Below, piece by piece: positions 11,301 to 22,140 of a DNA stretch of 64,000 bases (positions are counted from its first letter, which is position 1; each line of letters opens with the position of its first letter). A program made the translations under genes and the position numbers. The DNA comes from Gerris lacustris (Eukaryota > Arthropoda > Insecta > Hemiptera > Gerridae). The notes under the pieces were generated by a model. It did not search any database, was not told the DNA's origin, and saw only the letters and a list, made by a program, of their open reading frames with translations. The stretch spans positions 76,666,644 through 76,730,643 of the forward strand of contig OX578276.1 of NCBI GenBank assembly GCA_951217055.1, in the 5' to 3' direction.

Positions 11301-11560
11301 GCGAATTTGTAACTTCTTAAGAATGTAAAATTTTAAAATTATAGATATTTTCGACATGCAGCAGATGAAAATTCGATAACTGTATAAAGAAATGTATAGA
11401 AAAACAGATTGAAAAACCGACAGAAAGACGCGGGACCAAAAATGTTTCTTGATGTTTGAAATGGATTTCTGTATTGGAATTTTTGAAATCAGAGGTATTC
11501 AAATTGTCATTGTTTGAACGATCACAAAGCTTCCGTTACCTTCAGTAAGCTTGGTAGCAA
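11301..11560 (-). repeat. Dispersed repeat family X, fragment
   Basis: Contains GGGACCAAAAATGTTTCTTG, then GGATTTCTGTATTGGAATTT and the hairpin-like end CTTCCGTTACCTTCAGTAAG. The same blocks in the same order occur at 21970-22130, and inverted at 57000-57120 and 58340-58480. Confidence 0.8.
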
Positions 11561-12018
11561 TATTTATAGAAATTTCGCCCAACCCAGTAACAATAGAAAA
11601 TAAAATAAATAAGAACCTTTGAAATAAATCGATATAAAAGAAAGAAACAAAAGATACGAAACTAATTTTATTTTATTTAGTCAAGGAGTCTGGCTTAAAA
11701 AGGAGTTTATACTCTTTGATAGTTTCAGGAAATATATTTTAATATAAAATATTGCAATATTATTTAACAAAGGTTAAACAATATTTTAACTATTGAAATT
11801 TATTTTGAGCGTATAACGACAGTCTAGATAAAAATTTTATGTATTAAAATTAATAAATCTTATGTATATAAAAACTAGTAGTATACCTACTGTGAACAGT
11901 ACACCTATCATCCAAAAAAAAAAAAATAAAATAAAAAATACCATATAAATCGATGTTATGACTTAAATGAACATACATTCCAAATTAATTTTTTTTTTTT
12001 TCTTAAATTAACCATATG
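11561..12018. other. AT-rich DNA, no gene seen
   Basis: Low-complexity sequence with A and T runs. The last four bases, TATG, are the left target duplication of the next element. Confidence 0.6.
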
Positions 12019-12805
12019 CAGGGTGGGCCAAAAAACGCATTTTTTGGAACACTTATAGCTCAGCCTCTGTAATAGGTAGAGACATGGGGTTTGCGGGTCT
12101 GAAACTACATTCTTCTACTTTAAATTTCATATTTATAGCTTAAAAATTATTGGGTGAAAGCCATGCAATGACGGTTTGAAATAGGATCTTAAAAAAGTCG
12201 TTGTCCGGGTAGTAATCGTTATCTGGTATTATAGTTCTGATGGAATAAATTACCATATGGTGGAGTGGGGGGGGGGGTCTTTGTAGGTAAGTGGGAGAAG
12301 TCCCTCAGGTTATAACAAGTTATAACAAACACTGAAGATGTGTTAAGCAAAATGTTGCCTGATGTCTGGGCAATTCTCTTGCAAGCATTGAATTGTTTGC
12401 AAGGAGCGATGGAACGGGGTAACATCTTGCATAAGCGTGTAATTTAGCATTTGATCTTCAATTTCAGGCAAGACTGTGCTTAACACAACTTCAATGTTTG
12501 TTATAGTTATAACACTGAGGGACTCCTGCCACTTACCTACAAAGATCCCCCTCCACCATATATGGTAATTTATTCTATCAAAACTATAACACCAGATAAC
12601 GATTACTACCCGGACAACGACTTTTTTTAAGACCCTATTTCAAACCGTCATTACATTGTTTTCATCCAATAGTTTTTAAGTTAAAAATATGAAATTTAAA
12701 GTAGAAGAATGTAGTTTTCAGACCCCACTAACCCCATGTCTCTATCTATTACAGAAGCTAAGCTATAAGTGTTCAAAAAAGTGCAGTTATTTCTGGCCCA
12801 CCCTG
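12019..12805. mobile_element. 787-bp foldback/MITE with ~310-bp inverted ends and TATG duplication
   Basis: Begins CAGGGTGGGCCA and ends with its complement. The outer ~310 bp of each end are imperfect inverted copies: AGTAATCGTTATCTGG on the left pairs with CCAGATAACGATTACT on the right. The flanks are TATG at 12015-12018 and 12806-12809, a 4-bp target duplication. There is no transposase, and the central ~150 bp is unique. I cannot assign a superfamily: a 4-bp duplication is known in more than one DNA-transposon group. A (TA)n array begins within its right duplication. Confidence 0.85.

Positions 12806-12898
<93 letters not shown>
12806..12898. repeat. (TA)n microsatellite
   Basis: About 90 bp of nearly pure TA dinucleotides starting at the right target duplication of the preceding element and ending at the next inverted-repeat element. 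Reading frames across it are dinucleotide artefacts. Confidence 0.98.
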
Positions 12899-12900
<2 letters not shown>

Positions 12901-13576
12901 GACCAAAAACCACTTATGTGGTAAAAAAAAACACCCCGCCAAGTCTGTGGTCCAAAAAAGTTGTGAAATCAACTTTCTGTCCCGCCAAGTGATGTTAACA
13001 CTGACCCAACTCTGTCAACTTAGATACTTATCAGCTTCTTCTCCTTGGCGGTGTGCCTGCAGTACTACCTAAAGTTAACTGGTTGTATTCCACGCATCCT
13101 CTGCAAAGAAAGTAGTAGTTGCATGGGGTCATTCCTTGAAAGATTAAATTGTATATTACTTATTTCTATTTTATTTGCTTTTTGATAATGGGAAATATTT
13201 ACAGCAATGATCGTTGTGGTTTCAACACTGTTAAAAGGTTTTCCTAACCAATATGCACCTGCATATATTAGAACTAGTTGTCTACAACTTAAACTATGAG
13301 GTGAACAACTATCTTTCCACACAAACATCATGTGGCAAACGTGAATGTGAAACAAGAAATTGTATTGGTATTTGAAGAATATTAAAATTCCAGTTTCAGG
13401 AAATGGCAAGGCACACCGCCAAGGAGAAGAAGCTGATATGTATCTAAGTTGAGAGTGTTGGGTCAGGAGAAAGTGCCAACATCACTTGGCGGGACAGAAA
13501 GCTGATTTCACAACTTTTTTGGACCACAGACTTGGCGGGGTGTATTTTTTACCACACTAGTGGTTATTGGTAAGAT
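12899..13576. mobile_element. ~680-bp element with ~170-bp terminal inverted repeats
   Basis: The outer ~170 bp on each side are inverted copies with scattered differences, sharing ACCCCGCCAAGTCTGTGGTC, TCCCGCCAAGTGATGTT and CTTCTTCTCCTTGGCGGTGT (inverted at 13401-13570). The ends read CTGACC and GGTAAG, and AT on both sides is the only possible duplication, which is weak next to a TA array. The central ~330 bp shows no transposase. Confidence 0.8.
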
Positions 13577-14102
<526 letters not shown>

Positions 14103-14884
14103 TCATAACTACAAATATCTCATGGTTATACTAGAAGAAAAGGTACTAAGAAAGTAAGTGAAGAATTTGAATGAAAAATGTAATTGTTCTAGAGGGAGCA
14201 TGCATAAGAATAAGCAAGTGGGTGTTGTCGAGTTATCCTTAAGATTATGCAGGAGTAAGCAATGTTGTGGAGCCGGGGCTAGCGTTCCTCTCCTCATCAG
14301 GCCAAGACTGTATAAATGCAATTAGTAAAGCAATTAAATGCAATTACCACGAGGCCCTTTAGCACTGTTTAAAGTACTTTTGAATTAATCCAACTCGTAA
14401 ATTATTCAACTTTTCCTAAGCCATAGAAGGGCAATATGAGTTATACTTTTTTCCGTCTTTTTTAACATAAATTATTTGTTCCATGGGCCCTTTGAAAGGG
14501 CAGAAGATCTAGCGATGAAAACTATAAATAATTTAAAAGGGGTTCCAAAGCGAGTTAGCAAAAAGCATAGTAATGCATAGTAAATTTTATTGCATTGAGA
14601 AAACATGCACACAACAGTCTGCCATTGTTTAAGACGGTATTATTTAAGATTTGCACACAATAGATAGCTTTGTAAAAGGGTTTTGGTGTAGTAATTCAAT
14701 TCGAATATATGAATCTGTACTATTAAAGTTGACGGCTAACTCAATTCATTTACATTTTAAATTCAATAAACAGATTTTAAGGGCGAAAGATTTACACAGT
14801 CAGCCAAATGATAAACCTCACATAATAGGTTTATTATATACATTTACTGAAGTAAAATACTCAAGTACTGTTTTATAAAACAAA
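14103..14884. other. AT-rich DNA, no gene seen
   Basis: A short GC-richer patch at 14260-14310 holds CCTCATCAGG, noted as a rejected ribozyme lead. Small frames show no domains. Confidence 0.55.
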
Positions 14885-15310
14885 CTAGCTGGATACCCGT
14901 GCTTTGCTACGGAGTTTTATAGTAATTTGATATGTTTATAAACTAGCATCAATAAGAATCATTTAATTTTTTTTGCTATGCGAGAATATCTAGATTCTAT
15001 CCCTCCCACTAATTTCTATACCCCCTCCTCTTTGATAAGATAATTTGCAAATATCCCAAATTTACCCACCTCCTAAATGAAAATGTGACAAAACTGTACA
15101 TAACAACAATTAATCTATTCTTAAAGAGATTTTCAACGATATGCATCATGAAGGGTATTTTGACCCCATACTCATTGTATCCCTGTGTACCAAAATTTAA
15201 ATTTCGAAAATTCATGTAGACAGTGATTTTCCCCTTTCGAGATCGGGCTAAAACAGTAGATTTGTATAAAGAACACACACAATCACACACACGTTGACTT
15301 TTAGACATAT
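14885..15310 (+). repeat. Dispersed repeat family T, single copy
   Basis: Starts ACTAGCTGGATACCCGTGCT, a head common in dispersed arthropod repeats, and continues with GCGAGAATATCTAGATTCTA, an AAATGAAAATGTGACAAAAC block and a CAACGATATGCATCATGAAG block. The same order is found at 61194-63010, where the inner part is tandemly repeated. It contains no coding frame. It may be the tail of a non-LTR element, but the sequence alone does not show this. Confidence 0.75.
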
Positions 15311-15763
15311 TTTTCTGAGCAAAAATAATCTGTAAATATTCCTCTTTTTTTCATCAAAAATGTAGTTTTTCGCATGAAAATGAGACACAACAATTTCACA
15401 ATGATAAGATTCGAGTCGTTCTTTTAAAAATAAGATGTATAACAGTGTTTGTTATTTGTTAGCAATTTTCGTTAATTCAGGCAAAATCCTCTCCTAAATA
15501 GTTACAACATATTTACAATTTTTATGTAAACCAATTCATTTTTAGGGTCTATGAAAAACCCAGGCAATGTCCTTATAATTTCCGGCGTTTATCAGTCTGT
15601 TTGTCTTTAACGCACCTGATTGCCGAAAGTACACAACATATACATTTGAAACTTCGTTATGTAATGTGTAATAACCCAAACACAGGAACATTTCACATGG
15701 CACAACAAGAAATTACGATCCCCCATTTATAATTTTACAAAATCAACGGTTGCAAAATATACA

Positions 15764-15767
<4 letters not shown>
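15311..15767. other. AT-rich DNA, no gene seen
   Basis: Nothing recognised apart from low-complexity A/T runs; it leads into a TA array. Confidence 0.55.

Positions 15768-15850
<83 letters not shown>
15768..15850. repeat. (TA)n microsatellite
   Basis: Pure TA dinucleotides ending 21 bp before the inverted-repeat element that carries the ribozyme core. Confidence 0.98.
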
Positions 15851-15854
<4 letters not shown>

Positions 15855-15871
15855 TTGTTAGACACCAAGGG

Positions 15872-16038
15872 ATGTGCCACGCAAGTGTGACACATAGGAA
15901 CTGAATTTCGTCAGTAGCCATCTGATGAGTCGGACGCGACGAAACGATGCAGGACATGGCGTAATGCCGAGCCAACATCTTAATGACGTAATGTCTGATG
16001 TTGGAACAGTTCCTATGCGTCACGCTTGCGTGGCACAT
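15872..16038 (+). mobile_element. 167-bp inverted-repeat element carrying a hammerhead core
   Basis: A 32-bp left arm (15872-15903, starting ATGTGCCACGCAAG) and right arm (16007-16038) are inverted copies with two differences. The 103 bp between hold the hammerhead core, then a GGC-GUAAU-GCC hairpin, then an 8-bp stem CCAACATC/GATGTTGG whose inner part repeats the GUAAU loop (GAC-GUAAU-GUC). It has no reading frame and no clear target duplication; a TA array lies 21 bp to the left. The size and ribozyme content recall small non-coding elements such as retrozymes, but the long terminal inverted repeats do not match those closely. Confidence 0.75.
15922..15990 (+). ncRNA. Candidate hammerhead ribozyme, probably type I
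   Basis: The conserved core is complete: CTGATGA (15922-15928), stem II GTCG/CGAC with loop GACG, then GAAA (15941-15944) and C. A GTA triplet at 15988-15990 could be the cleavage site. With that choice, bases 15991-16006 pair with 15921-15906 at 13 of 16 positions counting G-U, then run on into the 32-bp terminal repeat, giving a very long stem I. Stem III would be about 44 nt and branched, with GATG/CATC, GG/CC and a GGC/GCC hairpin. A second GTA at 15961-15963 gives a shorter stem III but poorer stem I. Hammerheads self-cleave RNA and occur in many eukaryotic repeats. Activity here is unproven, and the 8-bp hairpin at 15972-16004 would compete with stem I. Confidence 0.6.
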
Positions 16039-16820
16039 ATACATATAATTTTAAAATAAAACAAATGTTGAAAACTGCCAACACAGACTCATATAAATAC
16101 AATGATTTTATATAACACAGCTAAACCTAAAAAATAGATTTAACTTTCCGGTCCACTGTATTGAATGCGATAGTTTCTTTTTTTCTTTGTCCGTGGAAAT
16201 TTTCACACGGATAAATCCCACTTTAGTTAGGAAAATGTTTTATTTCAATATTTGCATATTGAAAATCAAGGCTCTTGGTAAAAGTTGGCAGGGTGAAATT
16301 TAGAAGAGTGGAACAGAAGCTGATAAGGTATTTGAACCAAGACCAGGGATCACATGGTGTGGAAACAAGGTATAGCCCATAATGTAACACCATCACCTAA
16401 ACTTGCCTATTCTTGCCTTTACTCATATCAAGAACCCTTGTATAAAAAGCTTTCTAGGTCATACATTCTGACAGCCCACACAATATATGAAAAGTAGTTC
16501 AATGTTTCTTAACAGACAAAAATGTCCGTCAGAGAAACAAGTTACTTATAGTAGAGCGAAAATAAATTAAATAAGGGAACATTTTGTTTTTAACTTTACA
16601 CCATAAATTATCGGGAATGAATCTGTCACTGGAACGTAATCGCGGACTATTTTTCTGTTTTAAATCTACTGTAATGATGATAATCATACGTAGTTGAAAT
16701 TAATCAGGTATAGGATATAAAGTAAATGATAACTATAGGCTGCTAATTAGTGTTGAGGTTGACGATGATATCAGATTAATTAAAATTATCTTTAAGTAAA
16801 AGTCATGAAAAGGTAGTAAT
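16039..16820. other. AT-rich DNA, no gene seen
   Basis: No repeat or gene recognised. A slightly GC-richer patch near 16310-16400 has no domain in any frame. Confidence 0.5.
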
Positions 16821-17401
16821 AGTACATTACGCGTCGAGTGCGGAAAGTAGCATTTTGCATGCGAGTGTGGAATTTGCACCCGAGCGACAGCGAGGGTAGT
16901 AAAACCACACTAGCAATGCAAAATGCCTTTTTCGCTCGAGTTGCGTACCGTACTTTATCTACGATTGTTAGATTTAAATAATATATACAGAAAAAAATTA
17001 ACTTGCTGTATGTAAGTTCGTATCTCTCTCTCTTGATAAAGATGGCATTAATTCTTGAGTTGTATTTATTGCCGAATTAATTATTTCTGGAGGAGTATTA
17101 TTCTCCACATTTTCGTCAAAGTCACTTGATTCACTCATTGTTTTTCACTAAAAACTCGATATAAACCTTTACTTTAATAAAAAAAACAAACAGCAAATTA
17201 GTTTTGTTAAATGTAAACAAACTTGCTAATCGTGCGTAAAGCTGAAGAATTCCTCTTCTTTACCACACTGTGTGGTAAAGAAGAGGAATTGTTCAGATCT
17301 ATGAGACGCGCATGCGCAATGAATACAAGTACGTAAATAATCACTTTCTACGCATCTAAACAAAGATATAATGTTTATATTTCGTATCAATCGTAGATAA
17401 A
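16821..17401. mobile_element. Foldback repeat family Z, copy 1
   Basis: A ~580-bp repeat whose second copy is at 18871-19443. Within it TTTATCTACGATTG (16954-16967) and CAATCGTAGATAAA (17388-17401) are perfect 14-bp inverted ends of a ~450-bp MITE-like unit. The left portion is itself inverted, with a GCATTTTGCATGCG block near 16850 against TGCAAAATGC near 16920. It contains a near-perfect 43-bp palindrome at 17248-17290 and the palindromic 10-mer GCGCATGCGC at 17308-17317. Confidence 0.8.
17248..17290. other. 43-bp near-perfect palindrome in family Z copy 1
   Basis: A 21-base arm starting AATTCCTCTTCTTTACC pairs perfectly with the following arm around a single central T. In copy 2 the same position (19286-19331) is again palindromic but with different inner bases on both arms. 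The concerted change means the palindrome, rather than the sequence, was kept. Confidence 0.9.
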
Positions 17402-17497
17402 CAATATTATACGTATTACAATAATAACCGAGCAAACGTAAACAAAGCAAGTGATAAAAAATATTAGTTTTTAAAACATGTTTATTTTGAAACTGAA

Positions 17498-17664
17498 GGC
17501 CCCCATATACAGTCAAAATGTTTGCGCAAGCATTTTGACCGTGTATGGGGGCTGTTTGATGTTTGCGCAAACATGATGTTTGACGTGTATGGCCTATATT
17601 TGCTCGACCTCAGGTTTGCGCCATCATCATGTTTGCGCAAAATGTTTGACCGTGTATGGGGGCC
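17498..17664. mobile_element. 167-bp MITE with 20-bp GGCCCCCATA ends
   Basis: Begins GGCCCCCATATACAGTCAAA and ends with an inverted copy differing at two positions. Inside, TTTGCGCAA units repeat in both orientations, and the left ~55 bp (17499-17552) is itself a hairpin with 22-base arms. There is no coding capacity. No matching 2-8 bp target duplication is visible (GAA to the left, TTA to the right), so the superfamily is left open. Confidence 0.75.
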
Positions 17665-17733
17665 TTAAGAGGAGGGTATTTATTTGAAATAAAAGTCTTG
17701 TTGTTGACGAAAGATTTTTTATTGCATCAAAGA

Positions 17734-17898
17734 TTTCGCCCAGGGAACCTGAGCGTCATCAGTGATTATCTACAAATACATAAAATAGAAAAAGAAGATA
17801 AAGATAGACAGAAAATTAAAAAAAAAAAAAAAAAATATGCAAACAGAAAAGCAAAAAGAGTATGAAATACAGAAGAGTGTGTCTCAGGTTCCCTGGGC
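17734..17898 (-). repeat. Penelope-like fragment with hammerhead-like motif and inverted stem
   Basis: On the minus strand, CTGATGA (17762-17756) is followed by one extra base, a 7-bp stem GCTCAGG/CCTGGGC with loop TTC, then GAAA (17737-17734). The 16-bp stem sequence CTCAGGTTCCCTGGGC recurs on the plus strand at 17883-17898 in inverted orientation, without the flanking catalytic bases. Hammerhead motifs are known in Penelope-like retroelements, and this layout resembles such a tail. The extra base after CTGATGA departs from the strict consensus. Confidence 0.4.
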
Positions 17899-18120
17899 GT
17901 GTAATTTTTTCCATGTGTAATTCTTTCCTGACATCAACAGACACACATGTATACATGCAAGGTTTAAAAAAGTACATAAAAGTGTTAAAAAGTACATAAA
18001 AGGGGTATTTAAGTACATAAAGGGGCGTTTCGAAACTTCTTCATACCATATAATATCAAAGTGATGGCATTTATTTAGTTGAAATAAAGGGAAATCCTTT
18101 ATCTTATACATTATACAGGT
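17899..18120. other. AT-rich DNA with short tandem AAGTACATAAA units
   Basis: Three spaced AAGTACATAAA units (17970-18020) and AT-rich sequence. No gene is seen. Confidence 0.55.
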
Positions 18121-18660
18121 ATACTTGATGGGAATTTCACATCAACCGGCGAAATAGTTCGGAAAATATTTAGCAATAAAGTTTCAAAGTTCGAAAGATG
18201 ATATTTTCAAACGGCGGCAGATATCACAACGAAATTAAGCGGAAATTATTTGTCTTATAAAGAGTTATACTATGTGAAAATTACAGGGCTATCAGAAATG
18301 TTTAAAATTTTTTTCTAGAATTTTTAAAACTTTTGCTGACTCAGCAAAATGGGCTAATGACATAACAAATTTATGATTTTTCGGGCGGCACAACAACATG
18401 TACGGACTGATTTTTGTACCAAATTTTAAACATCTAGCTTTAAAACTGTGAGAGTTATACGTCATTTTTGTTTTAATATTAAAATCAATATCTCACATTG
18501 TTATAACAATAATTTTTTTGTCAATTATTAATAACTTTGGTTCTACTCAATATTTTTAGCAACATGTTAGCGCACACCTCTGCGAAAAATTATCGATTTC
18601 GCTTAGCCAGTTTTGCGCCAATAAAATCAGACTGGTGGCGACAGACACACATAACTACAT
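18121..18660. repeat. Dispersed repeat family S, copy 2
   Basis: Matches 6300-6600 in order: a GGCGGCAGATATCACAACG-like block, the perfect 19-bp palindrome TTTTGCTGACTCAGCAAAA at 18331-18349, GGGCGGCACAACAACA, and a CCAAATTTTAAACATCTAG block. It contains no coding frame. Confidence 0.78.
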
Positions 18661-18870
18661 ACACGAAATGAGATAAGGTCAGATTCGTTTGAAATGAAAA
18701 AGAATCCATTCTGATCAACGTACAGACAAAAATTTAAATGTATATACATAGAAAGATACTTCTCTTTTTTCTGTCATCACCCAAAAATAATAAGAATATG
18801 TATATCTTGCCCGATTGAAATATGACACGATTGTTCAATGAAATTACGTTATTACTTTATAAAATCTTTA
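18661..18870. other. AT-rich DNA, no gene seen
   Basis: Short spacer between families S and Z. Confidence 0.55.
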
Positions 18871-19443
18871 GGAAATAGTACATTACGCGGAAAGTAGCAT
18901 TTTGCATGCGAGGGTAGTAAAACCACACATGCAAAGCAAAATGCAGTTTTCGCATGAGTTTCGTACTGTACTTTATCTATGATTGTGGATTTTAATAATA
19001 AATACAGAAAAAAGTGCTTCCGTTAAATTCGGTAAGATCGGAAGCAAAAATTAATAAACTTCCTGTATGCAAGTTCGTATTTCTCTTTTGATTAAGATGA
19101 CATTAGTTGTATTTTTTGCTGAATTAATTATTTCGGGAGGCGTATTATTCTCCTCATTTTCGTCATAATCACTTAAATCACTCATTGTTTTTCACAAAAA
19201 ACTCGATATAAACAGTTACTTTAATTAAACAAACAGCAAATAAGTTTTGTTTAATGTAAACAAACAAATCGTGCGTTAAGGTGAAGAATTCCTCTTTTTT
19301 CCCGCACTAGGGCGGAAAAAAGAAGAATTCTGAACGCGCATGCGCAATGAATAGGTACAGCTACGAAAAGAATTACGTTCTACGCATCTAAACAGAGATA
19401 TAATGTTAATATTTTGTACCCATCGTAGATAAATATATTTTAC
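18871..19443. mobile_element. Foldback repeat family Z, copy 2
   Basis: Diverged copy of 16821-17401. Inverted ends TTTATCTATGATTG (18972-18985) and CCATCGTAGATAAA (19430-19443) bound the inner unit. It carries a small insertion (CTTCCGTTAAATTCGGTAAG, a family X hairpin end) absent from copy 1, the variant palindrome at 19286-19331, and the same GCGCATGCGC at 19336-19345. Confidence 0.8.
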
Positions 19444-19800
19444 AGGGTAAATTTTTATTTAATTCAAGTGAAAGAGACATGATACGAAGTCAAAAAGTAA
19501 GCACTTTTTTTCGCCTTTCCTCTGTATATAAATAAATGAAAATCTAATAACCAACCGAAAGAAGAGAAATAACATTTTTCTTTTTACTTTGAGCGACACT
19601 TGACATAACTTCTTAACATTGCAATTTGTATAATACTTCCTTAAATCGATATCACCACTAACAACCTTGTTTATTTTAATTTAGTTTAATAATTTATATG
19701 ATGACGTATACTTACATGTTAATATAAATACGTTACCTACTTTCTTGTATTTCTTCCTAAAGTATTTTAATAAAATTATATATTAATTCATTTCTTGTAT
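19444..19800. other. AT-rich DNA, no gene seen
   Basis: No recognised repeat or reading frame. Confidence 0.55.
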
Positions 19801-20140
19801 TCAACACACGAGTTTAAAAAAAAAAAATTTTTGGAGGAGACCCTACCAGTAAGGCCTGCAATAGACTAATTATGGCTTACCACCTAAATTTCATTAAAAT
19901 CGGATAAGTAGCTTTTAAGATACGTTGGTTCGCAAAAAATGTGGACAGACAGACATGAGCCTCATACATTTTTTCTTATGTCTCAAACGGATATCTGTCC
20001 AGGAATTTTTGAAATCGGAGACATAAAAATGTTTCTCTTTTCGGAACGATCACATTGTTTTCAATAACCTTCTGTGAAATCGTAATACTTTTTAAAAAAA
20101 TATATATATATATAATACCATGGTTATTCATTTAACTTTC
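19801..20140. repeat. Family X-related fragment
   Basis: Contains AATTTCATTAAAATCGGA, GGACAGACAGACATG, then AAACGGATATCTGTCCAGG and AATTTTTGAAATCGGAG, the ordered blocks of family X in a shortened form. It ends in a short TA run near 20100. Confidence 0.65.
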
Positions 20141-21470
20141 AATGAGTAACAAAATAAATTGTGTGAGGGTAATAAATAAATTATAGAAATTGTAGAACAA
20201 CAATATTTTTTTTTTAAAAAATGTAGCGTAGAGGAAATGAATATGATTTTAAGGCGGCAAGTCGAGGGCCTGATTTTCCGCCAGATCGCTTTAACAAATC
20301 CCTCCAGCCCTTATGAATTCGGTCAGGCGATGTAATATTTTTCTCGGAGGCACCTCCAACCTTCTTTCCTTATCTCAACCATCTAAAATGGATCATATGA
20401 GCTTGGATTCATTTTACTTTTCTACGAGATAAAAAAAAGAAACAACATACCCTGCTTGAAAAGTGTATGTAATATTTCATCTGCTAAAAAAATTATTTAG
20501 CTGGAATAATAAAATTAGAATTCTCAGAAATGTGAAAAAAAGCAACATATGTATTTATAATTAAACTTTTATTAGATAGATTAAGTGCCTCTTATGCATT
20601 TTTTTAATTTATTAAAAATGATTGAATACATACATGTAATACGTTTTAATTTTTTTCTTATGTAAGTTTATGAATCAATAATCAGGAATTTAGAGAAAAT
20701 AATTGTGAAATGATTAATTGAAATTGTTTACTTCCACTATAGCGTCTAAGAACCATGTGCAGCGTTCTTCTTTTTTAGCGTGATCATGATTGAAGGTAAA
20801 GGTTGTTAATAAACTAAACAGTATTCTTGTTGCCTAAACGAAGATCTGTCCTAATAGCCCTCACATTATGGGGCTATAATAGTTGGCAGAACCAGGCGAA
20901 GTTTCAGGAAGTGTTGCAGGTTCGACAAAGCGCTGGTTTGCCTAAATGTAGCAATTATTGTTATTGAAATTATTGTAATACCTCATATCCACCATTTAAC
21001 TAAAGTGTACAAAAAACTACTTATCCTAACCCCCCATGCATTGTAAGTCTTTAACTAGTTGTGGGATACGTTTAAGTGTTTTAGTGAAATTAATTATAAT
21101 CAAAACAAAGAATTTTGACGAATCGGAATACAAAACATCTCAATTTTCTAGTAGAAGCCTCATTATTCTCACAAGAATCAATTTCCTTTTGCGTCAATTT
21201 ATTTCTCTACCACATCGCGCAAACATACATTTATTTACGCCTATATCTTTGAAAGTACTCATCTTAAATTTATTATATTTGGATAGTTTGTCGAAAATAG
21301 CTCGTGGATAGCCACCCATTAATTTAAACTGCCTGCTCTCTTTAAATGTTGTTAAATTTATACTTCGATTCATGTATATAAAATCTAAAACTTTTTGTAA
21401 GATGAAAAAAAAAGGGGAAAATTAATTAAATTTGACAATAATAGGTTGTAAAAGCATACAATTATAAAGC
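20141..21470. other. AT-rich DNA with one GC-richer patch
   Basis: 20245-20390 is GC-richer with no recognisable domain. Frames such as 21036-21311 (+) show no motif. No repeat family is assigned. Confidence 0.5.
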
Positions 21471-22140
21471 ATACAAAATAGGACGCAAGGAAGCTATAAG
21501 CCACATACACTATAAACCAAAAAAATAATAATAAACAAAAATACACTGCCAATTAGTGTGGCACATAGCTTCCTCGCATCCTATCATGTACTTTATTGTT
21601 ATATTAAAATTAAAGTTTTATTACTTTATTGTTATATTGTTTATTGTCTAAGAACAATTAAATTTTTTTTAGCGATCTTTAACACTTTATAGGGGTGTCG
21701 CTGTAGGTTTTACTAAAAAATCGTATTTGAAAAAAATGTTCGTCTCATTGAATAGATTAGGTATGATTTTTTTCCCGACCGAAAATTCCAATTTTAAATT
21801 TGAAGTTCACGTTTACGCGAGCGTTGCGCGTGAACGCTTGAACGGATAACATTGTCCAACGAACTCGACCTGAGCATTGGTAAAATAAACATGTCTACCA
21901 AATTTCATCAAAATCGGGCAACATTTACTCAAGTTATCGTCGCACGTTTCATAATTCGCGGGCACACAGACCGACAGACAGACAGACAGACAGACAGACA
22001 CGGAACCAAAAATGTTCCCTGATGTCTGAAACGGATTTCTGTCTTGGAATTTTTAAAATCGGAGGCATAAAACTTTTTTGTTCTCAAAAGTGAACACAAT
22101 ACTTCCGTTACCTTCGGTAAGCTCGGAAGCAAAATAAAAT
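21471..22140 (-). repeat. Family Y fragments followed by a full family X copy
   Basis: 21535-21605 holds TGTGGCACATAGCTTCCTCG and CATCCTATCATGTACTTTAT, inverted relative to 58280-58330. 21650-22135 is a ~480-bp family X unit: TTAGCGATCTTTAACA, GAATTGGACG-like and CGAACTCG blocks, (CAGA)n at 21970-22000, ATCTGAAACGGATTTCTGTC-like sequence and the end TTCCGTTACCTTCGGTAAGC. Its small reading frames are repeat artefacts. Confidence 0.8.

Noticed and set aside
12689..13072. Reading frames with long YIYIYI runs (also at 13827, 45830, 52227, 59374 and 59786)
   Set aside because: They are translations of (TA)n microsatellites.
14281..14310. CTGATGAGG on the minus strand as a hammerhead lead
   Set aside because: It is not followed by a pairing stem II and GAAA at the right spacing.
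21813..22132. Small frames with SVCLSVCLSV-type runs (also near 58312-58652)
   Set aside because: They arise from (CTGT)n/(CAGA)n inside dispersed family X, in several frames and both orientations.
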